This document shows, in pieces, positions 1 to 12,690 of a stretch of 64,000 nucleotides of DNA. Location of the stretch: contig NW_027479045.1 in assembly GCF_051014685.1 (NCBI RefSeq), forward strand, positions 1-64,000, written 5' to 3'. The first letter of the stretch is position 1. Each line of letters opens with the position of its first letter. Both the position numbers and the translations under genes were made by a program. The notes beneath the pieces were generated by a model that did not search any database, was not told where the DNA came from, and saw nothing but the letters and a program-made list of their open reading frames with translations. Origin of the DNA: Ptiloglossa arizonensis (lineage: Eukaryota > Arthropoda > Insecta > Hymenoptera > Colletidae).

Positions 1-1600
1 AACTCGCCCGATTACAACGGTATGTGTATTTTTTCCCTAGGCCATTCTGGTTAAGCGTTTGGACCAGCAGAATAGCGAAAAAATTGTTTGCCTTCACAAC
101 CATTTCTTGGCTTCAAACTCCCATATCTCGCGAACGGATTGACCTAACCCAAAAATTCCTGTTGGGTCTGAAAGTAGAAACTCGCCCGATTACAACGGTA
201 TGTGTATTTTTTTCCCTAGGCCATTCTGGTTAAGCGTTTGGAGCAGCAGAATTGCGAAAAATTTTTTGCTTTCTCAACCAATTCTTGGCTTCAAACTGCC
301 ATATCTCGCGAACGGATTGACCTAACCCAAAAATTCCTGTTGCGTCTGAAAGTAGAAACTCGCCCGATTACAACGGTATGTGTATTTTTTCACTAGGCCA
401 TTCTGATTAAGCGTTTGGAGCAGCAGAAGTGCGAAAGATTTGTTGTCTTCATAACCATTTCTTGGCTTCAAACTCCCATATCTCGCGAACGGATTGTCCT
501 AACCCAAAAATCCCTGTTGCGTCTGAAAGTAGAAACTCGCCCGATTACAACGGTATGTGTATTTCTTCCCTAGGCCATTCTGGTTAAGCGTTTGGAGCAG
601 CAGAATTGCGAAAAATTTTTTGCCTTCTCAACCATTTCTTGGCTTCAAACTCCCATATCTCGCGAACGGATTGACCTAACCCAAAAATTCTTGTTGCATC
701 TGAAAAGAAGAAACTCGCCCGATTACAACGGTATGTGTATTTTTTCCCTAGGCCATTCTGGTTAAGCGTTAGGAGCAGCAGAAGTGCGAAAAATTTGTCT
801 TGTCAATCATTTCTTAGCTTCAAACTCCCATATCTCGCGAACGGATTGACCTAACCCAAAAATTCCTAATGCATCTGAAAGTAGAAACTCGCCCGATTAC
901 AACGGTACGTGTATTTTTCCCTTAGGCCATTCTGGTTAAGCGATTGGAGCAGCAGAAGTGCGAAAAATTTATTGTCTTGTCAACCATTTCTTAGCTTGAA
1001 AGTCCCATATCTCGCGAACGTATTGACCTAACCCAAAAATTCCTGTTGCATCTGAAAGTAGAATCTCGCCCGATTACAACGGTATGTGTATTTTTTTCCC
1101 TAGGCCATTCTGGTTAAGCGTTAGGAGCAGCAGAAGTGCGAAAAAGTTGTTGTCTTCTCAACCATTTCTTAGCTTCAAACTCCCATATCTCGCGAACGGA
1201 TTGACCAAACCCAGAAGTTCCTGTTGCGTCTGAAAGTAGAAACTCGCCCGATTACAACGGTATGTGTATTTTTTCCCTAGGCCATTCTGATTAAGCGTTA
1301 GGAGCAGCAGAATTGCGAAAAAGTTGTTGTCTTCATAACCATTTCTTAGATTCAAACTCCCATATCTCGCGAACGGATTGACCAAACCCAGAAGTTCCTG
1401 CTGCGTCTGAAAGTAGAAACTCGCCCGATTACAACGGTATGTGTATTTTTTCCCTAGGCCATTCTGGTTAAGCGTTAGGAGCAGCAGAAGTGCGTAAAAG
1501 TTGTTGTCTTCATAACCATTTCTTAGCTTCAAACTCCCATATCTCGCGAACGGATTGACCAAACCCAGAAGTTCCTGCTGCGTCTGAAAGTAGAAAACTC

Positions 1601-1617
1601 GCCCGATTACAACGATA
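1601..1617 (-). promoter_or_regulatory. CENP-B-box-like motif, 8 of 9 (representative of a common class)
   Basis: GCCCGATTACAACGATA on the plus strand is TATCGTTGTAATCGGGC on the minus strand: 8 of the 9 fixed bases of the minimal box and 13 of 17 of the human consensus. Other copies begin at 3369, 3723, 4073 and 4427, and many more accompany the ACCAAACCC/CTGCTGCG monomers and the CACCCG...ATATGCG variant. The commonest monomer form, ending ACGGTA, matches 7 of 9 (minus-strand CCGTTGTAATCGGG core). About ten monomers (for example near 2123, 6723, 46519, 50413, 53420) lose one C and break the CGGG half. Confidence 0.45.
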
Positions 1618-2167
1618 TGTGTATTTTTTTTCCTAGGCCATTCTGGTTAAGCGTTAGGAGAAGCAGAAGTGCGAAAAATTTGTTGTCTTGTCAATCATTT
1701 CTTAGCTTCAAACTCCCATATCTCGCGAACGGATTGACCTAACCCAAAAATTCCTGTTGCATCTGAAAGTAGAAACTCGCCCGATTACAACGGTATGTGT
1801 ATTTTTTCCCTAGGCCATTCTGGTTAAGCGTTAGGAGCAGCAGAAGTGCGAAAAAATTTGTCTTGTCAATCATTTCTTAGCTTCAAACTCCCATATCTCG
1901 CGAACGGATTGACCTAACCCAAAAATTCCTAATGCATCTGAAAGTAGAAACTCGCCCGATTACAACGGTACGTGTATTTTTCCCTTAGGCCATTCTGGTT
2001 AAGCGATTGGAGCAGCAGAAGTGCGAAAAATTTATTGTCTTGTCAACCATTTCTTACCATGAAAGTCCCATATCTCGCGAACGGATTGACCTTACCCAAA
2101 AATTCCTATTGCATCTGAAAGTAGAAACTCGCCGATTACAACGGTATGTGTATTTTTTCATTAGGCC

Positions 2168-2184
2168 ATTCGGGTTAAGCGTGT
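2168..2184 (+). promoter_or_regulatory. Second CENP-B-box-like motif, plus strand, 8 of 9 (class of 27)
   Basis: ATTCGGGTTAAGCGTGT fits the minimal box except for T in place of G at position 15. It needs two changes from the usual ATTCTGGTTAAGCGTTT, which fits only 6. I found it starting at 2168, 3934, 4992, 6761, 6938, 7824, 10655, 12069, 16129, 17187, 18956, 19133, 20019, 22319, 26919, 33997, 34174, 35058, 36118, 40010, 42665, 44612, 46558, 46735, 50275, 53458 and 53635. Copies at about 31696, 48505 and 55761 have TTCGGG but CGTT (7 of 9). It fits the fuller human consensus at only 10 of 17, so it is the weaker candidate. Confidence 0.35.
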
Positions 2185-2198
2185 GGAGCAGCAGAATT

Positions 2199-2214
2199 GC
2201 AAAAAATTTTTTGC
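2199..2214. repeat. 16 bp perfect palindrome GCAAAAAATTTTTTGC (class of about 22)
   Basis: The usual A/T stretch GCGAAAAATTTTTTGC is one base off a palindrome; where G is replaced by A it becomes perfect. Copies start at 2199, 3965, 5023, 7855, 16160, 17218, 20050, 24296, 28896, 32612, 34205, 46766, 48182, 50306, 51898, 54905, 55436, 57737, 60215 and 62870, among others. Many in the left part follow a plus-strand CENP-B-like box 15 bp upstream in the same monomer. Variants GCAAACAATTTTTTGC (38625, 41280, 53646) and A7T5 (6969) are imperfect. Confidence 0.8.
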
Positions 2215-5200
2215 CTTCTCAACCATTTCTTGGCTTCAAACTCCCATATCTCGCGAACGGATTGACCTAACCCAAAAATTCTTGTTGCATCTGAAAGAAG
2301 AAACTCGCCCGATTACAACGGTATGTGTATTTTTTTCCCTAGGCCATTCTGGTTAAGCGTTTGGAGCAGCAGAATAGCGAAAAATTGTTTGCCTTCTCAG
2401 CCATTTCTTGGCTTCAAACTCCCATATCTCGCGAACGGATTGACCTAACCCAAAAATTCCTGTTGGGTCTGAAAGTAGAAACTCGCCCGATTACAACGGT
2501 ATGTGTATTTCTTCCCTAGGCCATTCTGGTTAAGCGTTTGGAGCAGCAGAATTGCGAAAAATTTTTTGCCTTCTTTACCAGTTCTTAGCTTCAAACACCC
2601 ATATCTCGCGAACGGATTGACCTAACCCAAAAATTCTTGTTGCATCTGAAACAAGAAACTCGCCCGATTACAACGGTATGTGTATTTTTTTCCTAGGCCA
2701 TTCTGGTTAAGCGTTAGGAGAAGCAGAAGTGCGAAAAATTGTTTGCCTTCTCAACCATTTCTTGGCTTCAAACTCCCATATCTCGCGAACGGATTGACCT
2801 AACCCAAAAATTCCTGCTGCGTCTGAAAGTAGAAACTCGCCCGTTTACAACGGTATGTGTATTTTTTCCCTAGGCCATTCTGGTTAAGCGTTTGGAGCAG
2901 CAGAAGTGCGAAAAATTTGTTGTCTTCTCAACCATTTCTTGGCTTCAAACTCCCATATCTCGCGAACGGATTGACCTAACCCAAAAATTCCTGCTGCGTC
3001 TGAAAGTAGAAACTCGCCCGTTTACAACGGTATGTGTATTTTTTCCCTAGGCCATTCTGGTTAAGCGTTTGGAGCAGCAGAAGTGCGAAAAATTTGTTGT
3101 CTTCTCAACCATTTCTTGGCTTCAAACTCCCATATCTCGCGAACGGATTGACCTAACCCAAAATTCCTGTTGCGTCTGAAAGTAGAAACTCGCCCGATTA
3201 CAACGGTATGTGTATTTTTTCCCTAGGCCATTCTGATTAAGCGTTAGGAGCAGCAGAAGTGCGAAAAAGTTGTTGTCTTCATAACCATTTCTTAGCTTCA
3301 AACTCCCATATCTCGCGAACGGATTGACCAAACCCAGAAGTTCCTGCTGCGTCTGAAAGTAGAAACTCGCCCGATTACAACGATATGTGTATTTTTTTCC
3401 TAGGCCATTCTGGTTAAGCGTTAGGAGCAGCAGAAGTGCGAAAAATTTGTTGTCTTGTCAATCATTTCTTAGCTTCAAACTCCCATATCTCGCGAACGGA
3501 TTGACCTAACCCAAAAATTCCTGTTGCATCTGAAAGTAGAAACTCGCCCGATTACAACGGTATGTGTATTTTTTCCCTAGGCCATTCTGGTTAAGCGTTA
3601 GGAGCAGCAGAAGTGCGAAAAATTTGTTGTCTTCTCAACCATTTCTTAGCTTCAAACTCCCATATCTCGCGAACGGATTGACCAAACCCAGAAGTTCCTG
3701 CTGCGTCTGAAAGTAGAAACTCGCCCGATTACAACGATATGTGTATTTTTTCCCTAGGCCATTCTGGTTAAGCGTTAGGAGCAGCAGAAGTGCGAAAAAT
3801 TTGTCTTGTCAACCATTTCTTACCTTGAAAGTCCCATATCTCGCGAACGGAATGACCTTACCCAAAAATTCCTATTGCATCTGAAAGTAGAAACTCGCCG
3901 ATTACAACGGTATGTGTATTTTTTCATTAGGCCATTCGGGTTAAGCGTGTGGAGCAGCAGAATTGCAAAAAATTTTTTGCCTTCTCAACCATTTCTTGGC
4001 TTCAAACTCCCATATCTCGCGAACGGATTGACCTAACCCAAAAATTCTTGTTGCATCTGAAAGAAGAAACTCGCCCGATTACAACGATATGTGTATTTTT
4101 TCCCTAGGCCATTCTGGTTAAGCGTTAGGAGCAGCAGAAGTGCGAAAAATTTGTTGTCTTCTCAACCATTTCTTAGCTTCAAACTCCCATATCTCGCGAA
4201 CGGATTGACCTAACCCAAAAATTCCTGTTGCTTCTGAAAGTAGAAACTCGCCCGATTACAACGGTATGTGTATTTTTTCCCTAGGCCATTCTGGTTAAGC
4301 GTTAGGAGCAGCAGAAGTGCGAAAAAGTTGTTGTCTTCATAACCATTTCTTAGCTTCAAACTCCCATATCTCGCGAACGGATTGACCAAACCCAGAAGTT
4401 CCTGCTGCGTCTGAAAGTAGAAACTCGCCCGATTACAACGATATGTGTATTTTTTTCCTAGGCCATTCTGGTTAAGCGTTAGGAGAAGCAGAAGTGCGAA
4501 AAATTTGTTGTCTTGTCAATCATTTCTTAGCTCCAAACTCCCATATCTCGCGAACGGATTGACCTAACCCAAAAATTCCTGTTGCATCTGAAAGTAGAAA
4601 CTCGCCCGATTACAACGGTATGTGTATTTTTTCCCTAGGCCATTCTGGTTAAGCGTTAGGAGCAGCAGAAGTGCGAAAAATTTGTCTTGTCAATCATTTC
4701 TTAGCTTCGAACTCCCATATCTCGCGAACGGATTGACCTAACCCAAAAATTCCTAATGCATCTGAAAGTAGAAACTCGCCCGATTACAACGGTACGTGTA
4801 TTTTTCCCTTAGGCCATTCTGGTTAAGCGATTGGAGCAGCAGAAGTGCGAAAAATTTATTGTCTTGTCAACCATTTCTTACCTTGAAAGTCCCATATCTC
4901 GCGAACGGATTGACCTTACCCAAAAATTCCTATTGCATCTGAAAGTAGAAACTCGCCGATTACAACGGTATGTGTATTTTTTCATTAGGCCATTCGGGTT
5001 AAGCGTGTGGAGCAGCAGAATTGCAAAAAATTTTTTGCCTTCTCAACCATTTCTTGGCTTCAAACTCCCATATCTCGCGAACGGATTGACCTAACCCAAA
5101 AATTCTTGTTGCATCTGAAAGAAGAAACTCGCCCGATTACAACGGTATGTGTATTTTTTCCCTAGGCCATTCTGGTTAAGCGTTTGGAGCAGCAGAATAG

Positions 5201-8200
5201 CGAAAAATTGTTTGCCTTCTCAGCCATTTCTTGGCTTCAAACTCCCATATCTCGCGAACGGATTGACCTAACCCAAAAATTCCTGTTGGGTCTGAAAGTA
5301 GAAACTCGCCCGATTACAACGGTATGTGTATTTCTTCCCTAGGCCATTCTGGTTAAGCGTTTGGAGCAGCAGAATTGCGAAAAATTTTTTGCCTTCTTTA
5401 CCAGTTCTTAGCTTCAAACACCCATATCTCGCGAACGGATTGACCTAACCCAAAAATTCTTGTTGCATCTGAAACAAGAAACTCGCCCGATTACAACGGT
5501 ATGTGTATTTTTTCCATAGGCCATTCTGGTTAAGCGTTTGGAGCAGCAGAATAGCGAAAAATTGTTTGCCTTCTCAACCATTTCTTGGCTTCAAACTCCC
5601 ATATCTCGCGAACGGATTGACCTAACCCAAAAATTCCTGCTGCGTCTGAAAGTAGAAACTCGCCCGTTTACAACGGTATGTGTATTTTTTCCCTAGGCCA
5701 TTCTGGTTAAGCGTTTGGAGCAGCAGAAGTGCGAAAAATTTGTTGTCTTCTCAACCATTTCTTGGCTTCAAACTCCCATATCTCGCGAACGGATTGACCT
5801 AACCCAAAAATTCCTGCTGCGTCTGAAAGTAGAAACTCGCCCGTTTACAACGGTATGTGTATTTTTTCCCTAGGCCATTCTGGTTAAGCGTTTGGAGCAG
5901 CAGAAGTGCGAAAAATTTGTTGTCTTCTCAACCATTTCTTGGCTTCAAACTCCCATATCTCGCGAACGGATTGACCTAACCCAAAAATTCCTGTTGCGTC
6001 TGAAAGTAGAAACTCGCCCGATTACAACGGTATGTGTATTTTTTCCCTAGGCCATTCTGATTAAGCGTTAGGAGCAGCAGAAGTGCGAAAAAGTTGTTGT
6101 ATTCATAACCATTTCTTAGCTTCAAACTCCCATATCTCGCGAACGGATTGACCAAACCCAGAAGTTCCTGCTGCGTCTGAAAGTAGAAACTCGCCCGATT
6201 ACAACGATATGTGTATTTTTTTCCTAGGCCATTCTGGTTAAGCGTTAGGAGCAGCAGAAGTGCGAAAAATTTGTTGTCTTGTCAATCATTTCTTAGCTTC
6301 AAACTCCCATATCTCGCGAACGGATTGACCTAACCCAAAAATTCCTGTTGCATCTGAAAGTAGAAACTCGCCCGATTACAACGGTATGTGTATTTTTTCC
6401 CTAGGCCATTCTGGTTAAGCGTTAGGAGCAGCAGAAGTGCGAAAAATTTGTTGTCTTCTCAACCATTTCTTAGCTTCAAACTCCCATATCTCGCGAACGG
6501 ATTGACCAAACCCAGAAGTTCCTGCTGCGTCTGAAAGTAGAAACTCGCCCGATTACAACGATATGTGTATTTTTCCCTTAGGCCATTCTGGTTAAGCGAT
6601 TGGAGCAGCAGAAGTGCGAAAAATTTATTGTCTTGTCAACCATTTCTTACCTTGAAAGTCCCATATCTCGCGAACGGATTGACCTTACCCAAAAATTCCT
6701 ATTGCATCTGAAAGTAGAAACTCGCCGATTACAGCGGTATGTGTATTTTTTCCCTAGGCCATTCGGGTTAAGCGTGTGGAGCAGCAGAATTGCGAAAAAT
6801 TTTTTGCCTTCTCAACCATTTCTTGGCTTCAAACTCCCATATCTCGCGAACGGATTGACCTAACCCAAAAATTCCTGTTGCGTCTGAAAGTAGAAACTCG
6901 CCCGATTACAACGGTATGTGTATTTTTTCATTAGGCCATTCGGGTTAAGCGTGTGGAGCAGCAGAAATGCAAAAAAATTTTTGCCTTCTCAACCATTTCT
7001 TGGCTTCAAACTCCCATATCTCGCGAACGGATTGACCTAACCCAAAAATTCTTGTTGCATCTGAAAGAAGAAACTCGCCCGATTACAACGGTATGTGTAT
7101 TTTTTCCATAGGCCATTCTGGTTAAGCGTTTGGAGCAGCAGAATAGCGAAAAATTGTTTGCCTTCTCAACCATTTCTTGGCTTCAAACTCCCATATCTCG
7201 CGAACGGATTGACCTAACCCAAAAATTCCTGCTGCGTCTGAAAGTAGAAACTCGCCCGTTTACAACGGTATGTGTATTTTTTCCCTAGGCCATTCTGGTT
7301 AAGCGTTTGGAGCAGCAGAAGTGCGAAATATTTCTTGTCTTCTTAACCATTTCTTAGCTTCAACCTGCCATATCTCGCGAACGGATTGACCTAACCCAAA
7401 AATTCCTATTGCATCTGAAAGTAGAAACTCGCCCGATTACAACGGTACGTGTATTTTTCCCTTAGGCCATTCTGGTTAAGCGATTGGAGCAGCAGAAATT
7501 GCGAAAAATTTATTGTCTTGTCAACCATTTCTTAGCTTGAAAGTCCCATATCTCGCGAACGGATTGACCTAACCCAAAAATTCCTGTTACGTCTGAAAGT
7601 AGAAACTCGCCCGATTACAACGGTATGTGTATTTTTTCACTAGGCCATTCTGATTAAGCGTTTGGAGCAGCAGAAGTGCGAAAAATTTGTTGTCTTCATA
7701 ACCATTTCTTGGCTTCAAACTCCCATATCTCGCGAACGGATTGACCTAACCCAAAAATTCCTGTTGCGTCTGAAAGTAGAAACTCGCCCGATTACAACGA
7801 TATGTGTATTTTTTCATTAGGCCATTCGGGTTAAGCGTGTGGAGCAGCAGAATTGCAAAAAATTTTTTGCCTTCTCAACCATTTCTTGGCTTCAAACTCC
7901 CATATCTCGCGAACGGATTGACCTAACCCAAAAATTCTTGTTGCATCTGAAAGAAGAAACTCGCCCGATTACAACGGTATGTGTATTTTTTCCCTAGGCC
8001 ATTCTGGTTAAGCGTTTGGAGCAGCAGAATAGCGAAAAATTGTTTGCCTTCTCAGCCATTTCTTGGCTTCAAACTCCCATATCTCGCGAACGGATTGACC
8101 TAACCCAAAAATTCCTGTTGGGTCTGAAAGCAGAAACTCGCCCGATTACAACGGTATGTGTATTTCTTCCCTAGGCCATTCTGGTTAAGCGTTTGGAGCA

Positions 8201-11200
8201 GCAGAATTGCGAAAAATTTTTTGCCTTCTTTACCAGTTCTTAGCTTCAAACACCCATATCTCGCGAACGGATTGACCTAACCCAAAAATTCTTGTTGCAT
8301 CTGAAAGAAGAAACTCGCCCGATTACAACGGTATGTGTATTTTTTCCCTAGGCCATTCTGGTTAAGCGTTTGGAGCAGCAGAATAGCGAAAAATTGTTTG
8401 CCTTCTCAGCCATTTCTTGGCTTCAAACTCCCATATCTCGCGAACGGATTGACCTAACCCAAAAATTCTTGTTGGGTCTGAAAGTAGAAACTCGCCCGAT
8501 TACAACGGTATGTGTATTTCTTCCCTAGGCCATTCTGGTTAAGCGTTAGGAGCAGCAGAAGTGCGAAAAAGTTGTCGTCTTCATAACCATTTCTTAGCTT
8601 CAAACTCCCATATCTCGCGAACGGATTGACCTAACCCAAAAATTCTTGTTGCATCTGAAAGAAGAAACTCGCCCGATTACAACGGTATGTGTATTTCTTC
8701 CCTAGGCCATTCTGGTTAAGCGTTTGGAGCACCAGAATTGCGAAAAATTTTTTGCCTCCTCAACCATTTCTTGGCTTCAAACTCCCATATCTCGCGAACG
8801 GATTGACCAAACCCAGAAGTTCCTGTTGCGTCTGAAAGTAGAAACTCACCCGATTACAACGATATGCGTATTTTTTCCCTAGGCCATTCTGGTTAAGCGT
8901 TTGGAGCAGCAGAATAGCGAAAAATTGTTTGCTTTCTCAACCATTTCTTGGCTTCAAACTGCCATTTCTCGCGAACGGATTGACCTAACCCAAAAATTCC
9001 TATTGCATCTGAAAGTAGAAACTCGCCCGATTACAACGGTGTGTGTATTTTTCCCTTAGGCAATTCTGGTTAAGCGATTGGAGCAGCAGAAGTGCGAAAT
9101 ATTTGTTGCCTTCTTAACCATTTCTTAGCTTCAAACTCCCATATCTCGCGAACGGATTGACCTAACCGAAAAATTCCTATTGCATCTGAAAGTAGAAACT
9201 CGCCCGATTACAACGGTATGTGTATTTTTTACCTAGGCCATTCTGGTTAAGCGTTTGGAGCAGCAGAATTGCGAAAAATTTTTTGCTTTCTCAACCATTT
9301 CTTGGCTTCAAACTGCCATATCTCGCGAACGGATTGACCTAACCCAAAAATTCCTATTGCATCTGAAAGTAGAAACTCGCCCGATTTCAACGGTACGTGT
9401 ATTTTTCCCTTAGGCCATTCTGGTTAAGCGATTGGAGCAGCAGAATTGCGAAAAATTTATTGTCTTGTCAACCATTTCTTAGCTTGAATTTCCCATATCT
9501 CGCGAACGGATTGACCTAACCCAAAAATTCCTGTTGCGTCTGAAAGTAGAAACTCGCCCGATTACATCGGTATGTGTATTTTTTCCCTAGGCCATTCTGG
9601 TTAAGCGTTTGGAGCAGCAGTAGTGCGAAAAATTTGTTGTCTTCTTTACCATTTCTTAGCTTCAAACTCCCATATCTCGCGAACGGATTGACCAAACCCA
9701 GAAGTTCCTGCTGCGTCTGAAAGTAGAAACTCACCCGATTACAACGATATGCGTATTTTTTCCCTAGGCCATTCTGATTAAGCGTTTGGAGCAGCAGAAG
9801 TGCGAAAAATTTGTTGTCTTCATAACCATTTCTTAGCTTCAAACTCCCATATCTCGCGAACGGATTGACCTAACCCAAAAATTCCTATTCCATCTGAAAG
9901 TAGAAACTCGCCCGATTACAACAGTATGTGTATTTTTTCCCTAGGCCATTCTGGTTAAGCGTTAGGAGCAGCAGAAGTGCGAAAAATTTGTTGTCTTGTC
10001 AATCATTTCTTAGCTTCAAACTCCCATATCTCGCGAACGGATTGACCTAACCCAAAAATTCCTGTTGCATCTGAAAGTAGAAACTCGCCCGATTACAACG
10101 GTATGTGTATTTTTTCCCTAGGCCATTCTGGTTAAGCGTTAGGAGCAGCAGAAGTGCGAAAAATTTGTTGTCTTCTCAACCATTTCTTAGCTTCAAACTC
10201 CCATATCTCGCGAACGGATTGACCAAACCCAGAAGTTCCTGCTGCGTCTGAAAGTAGAAACTCGCCCGATTACAACGATATGCGTATTTTTTCCCTAGGC
10301 CATTCTGGTTAAGCGTTAGGAGCAGCAGAAGTGCGAAAAATTTGTTGTCTTGTCAATCATTTCTTAGCTTCAAACTCCCATATCTCGCGAACGGATTGGC
10401 CTAACCCAAAAATTCCTATTGCATCTGAAAGCAGAAACTCGCCCGATTACAACGGTACGTGTATTTTTGCCTTAGGCCATGCTGGTTAAGCGATTGGAGC
10501 AGCAGAAGTGCGAAAAATTTATTGTCTTGTCAACCATTTCTTACCTTGAAAGTCCCATATCTCGCGAACGGATGGACCTTACCCAAAAATTCCTATTGCA
10601 TCTGAAAGAGAAACTCGCCCGATTACAGCGGTATGTGTATTTTTTCCCTAGGCCATTCGGGTTAAGCGTGTGGAGCAGCAGAAATGCGAAAAATTTTTTG
10701 CCTTCTCAACCATTTCTTGGCTTCAAACTCCCATATCTCGCGAACGGATTGACCTAACCCAAAAATTCCTGTTCCGTCTGAAAGTAGAAACTCGCCCGAT
10801 TACAACGGTATGTGTATTTTTTCATTAGGCCATTCTGGTTAAGCGTTTGGAGCAGCAGAATAGCGAAAAATTGTTTGCCTTCACAACCATTTCTTGGCTT
10901 CAAACTTCCATATCTCGCGAACGGATTGACCTAACCCAAAAATTCCTGTTGGGTCTGAAAGTAGAAACTCGCCCGATTACAACGGTATGTGTATTTCTTC
11001 CCTAGGCCATTCTGGTTAAGCGTTTGGAGCAGCAGAATTGCGAAAAATTTGTTGTCTTCTTAACCATTTCTTGGCTTCAAACTCCCATATCTCGCGAACG
11101 GATTGACCTAACCCAAAAGTTCCTATTGCATCTGAAAGTAGAAACTCGCCCGATTACTACGGTATGTGTATTTTTTCCCTAGGCCATTCTGGTTAAGCGT

Positions 11201-11690
11201 GTGGAGCAGCAGAATTGCGAAAAATTTTTTGCCTTCTCAACCATTTCTTGGCTTCAAACTCCCATATCTCGCGAACGGATTGACCTAACCCGAAAATTCC
11301 TGTTGCGTCTGAAAGTAGAAACTCGCCCGATTACAACGGTATGTGTATATTTTCCCTAGGCCATTCTGGTTAAGCGTTTGGAGCAGCAGTATTGCGAAAA
11401 ATTTGTTGTCTTCTTTACCAGTTCTTACTTCAAACTCCCATATCTCGCGAACGGATTGACCTAACCCAAAAATTCCTGTTGCATCTGAAAGTAGAAACTC
11501 GCCCGATTCCAACGGTACGTGTATTTTTTCCCTAGGCCACTCTGGTTAAGCGTTAGGAGCAGCAGAAGTGCGAAAAAGTTGTTGTCTTCTCAACCATTTC
11601 TTAGCTTCAAACTCCCATATCTCGCGAACGGATTGACCAAACCCAGAAGTTCCTGCTGCGTCTGAAAGTAGAAACTCGCCCGATTACAAC

Positions 11691-12690
11691 GGTACGTGTA
11701 TTTTTGCCTTAGGCCATGCTGGTTAAGCGTTAGGAGCAGCAGAAGTGCGAAAAATTTGTTGTCTTGTCAATCATTTCTTAGCTTCAAACTCCCATATCTC
11801 GCGAACGGATTGGCCTAACCCAAAAATTCCTATTGCATCTGAAAGCAGAAACTCGCCCGATTACAACGGTACGTGTATTTTTGCCTTAGGCCATGCTGGT
11901 TAAGCGATTGGAGCAGCAGAAGTGCGAAAAATTTATTGTCTTGTCAACCATTTCTTACCTTGAAAGTCCCATATCTCGCGAACGGATGGACCTTACCCAA
12001 AAATTCCTATTGCATCTGAAAGAGAAACTCGCCCGATTACAGCGGTATGTGTATTTTTTCCCTAGGCCATTCGGGTTAAGCGTGTGGAGCAGCAGAAATG
12101 CGAAAAATTTTTTGCCTTCTCAACCATTTCTTGGCTTCAAACTCCCATATCTCGCGAACGGATTGACCTAACCCAAAAATTCCTGTTCCGTCTGAAAGTA
12201 GAAACTCGCCCGATTACAACGGTATGTGTATTTTTTCATTAGGCCATTCTGGTTAAGCGTTTGGAGCAGCAGAATAGCGAAAAATTGTTTGCCTTCACAA
12301 CCATTTCTTGGCTTCAAACTTCCATATCTCGCGAACGGATTGACCTAACCCAAAAATTCCTGTTGGGTCTGAAAGTAGAAACTCGCCCGATTACAACGGT
12401 ATGTGTATTTCTTCCCTAGGCCATTCTGGTTAAGCGTTTGGAGCAGCAGAATTGCGAAAAATTTGTTGTCTTCTTAACCATTTCTTGGCTTCAAACTCCC
12501 ATATCTCGCGAACGGATTGACCTAACCCAAAAGTTCCTATTGCATCTGAAAGTAGAAACTCGCCCGATTACTACGGTATGTGTATTTTTTCCCTAGGCCA
12601 TTCTGGTTAAGCGTGTGGAGCAGCAGAATTGCGAAAAATTTTTTGCCTTCTCAACCATTTCTTGGCTTCAAACTCCCATATCTCGCGAAC
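11691..12690 (+). repeat. Partial tandem duplication joined by a chimeric monomer
   Basis: Bases about 11727-12690 repeat about 10313-11276 with an offset of 1414 (8 monomers less 2 bases, because this subtype carries a 2 bp loss in GAAAGAGAAAC). The joining monomer is a mosaic: about 11691-11726 carries the signature GGTACGTGTATTTTTGCC and the change CCATGCTGG, both typical of the monomer at about 10453-10495. The sequence before it matches an ordinary ACCAAACCC-type monomer and the sequence after it matches about 10313. The duplication ends at about 12690, where the array passes into the second 12.2 kb copy. Confidence 0.75.

Larger units (their letters stand above)
491..11690 (+). repeat. 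12.2 kb higher-order repeat, copy 1
   Basis: Landmark variants in this interval recur about 12.2 kb downstream in the same order. Offsets measured on landmarks: base 481 pairs with 12681 (12200), base 2281 with 14476 (12195), 3806 with 16001, 4831 with 17026 and 6600 with 18795 (all 12195), and 10479 with 22143 (11664). An offset of 12195-12200 is about 69 monomers. Compared with copy 2, this copy has two extra monomers at about 1928-2281 and three extra at about 9600-10131, and lacks two found at about 13440-13800. Between these events the copies match base for base over long stretches by eye, including rare changes such as the one-base loss in CTCGCCGATT. Confidence 0.85.

Noticed and set aside
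1158..1562. Minus-strand open frame of 134 codons with a 59-residue internal repeat, and similar minus-strand frames elsewhere
   Set aside because: The monomer is 177 = 3 x 59, so a frame stays in register across monomers. The usual stop is the TAG in the complement of CCTAACCC; ACCAAACCC variants lose it and the frame reads on. Length tracks that substitution, 1-2 bp indels elsewhere break it, and there is no gene-like context.
10605..10616. Interferon-response-like GAAAGAGAAACT in the subtype with the 2 bp loss
   Set aside because: It fits GAAANNGAAACT only because of a 2 bp deletion in one subtype; the ordinary monomer has three bases between the halves. No gene lies nearby, so this is taken as chance.
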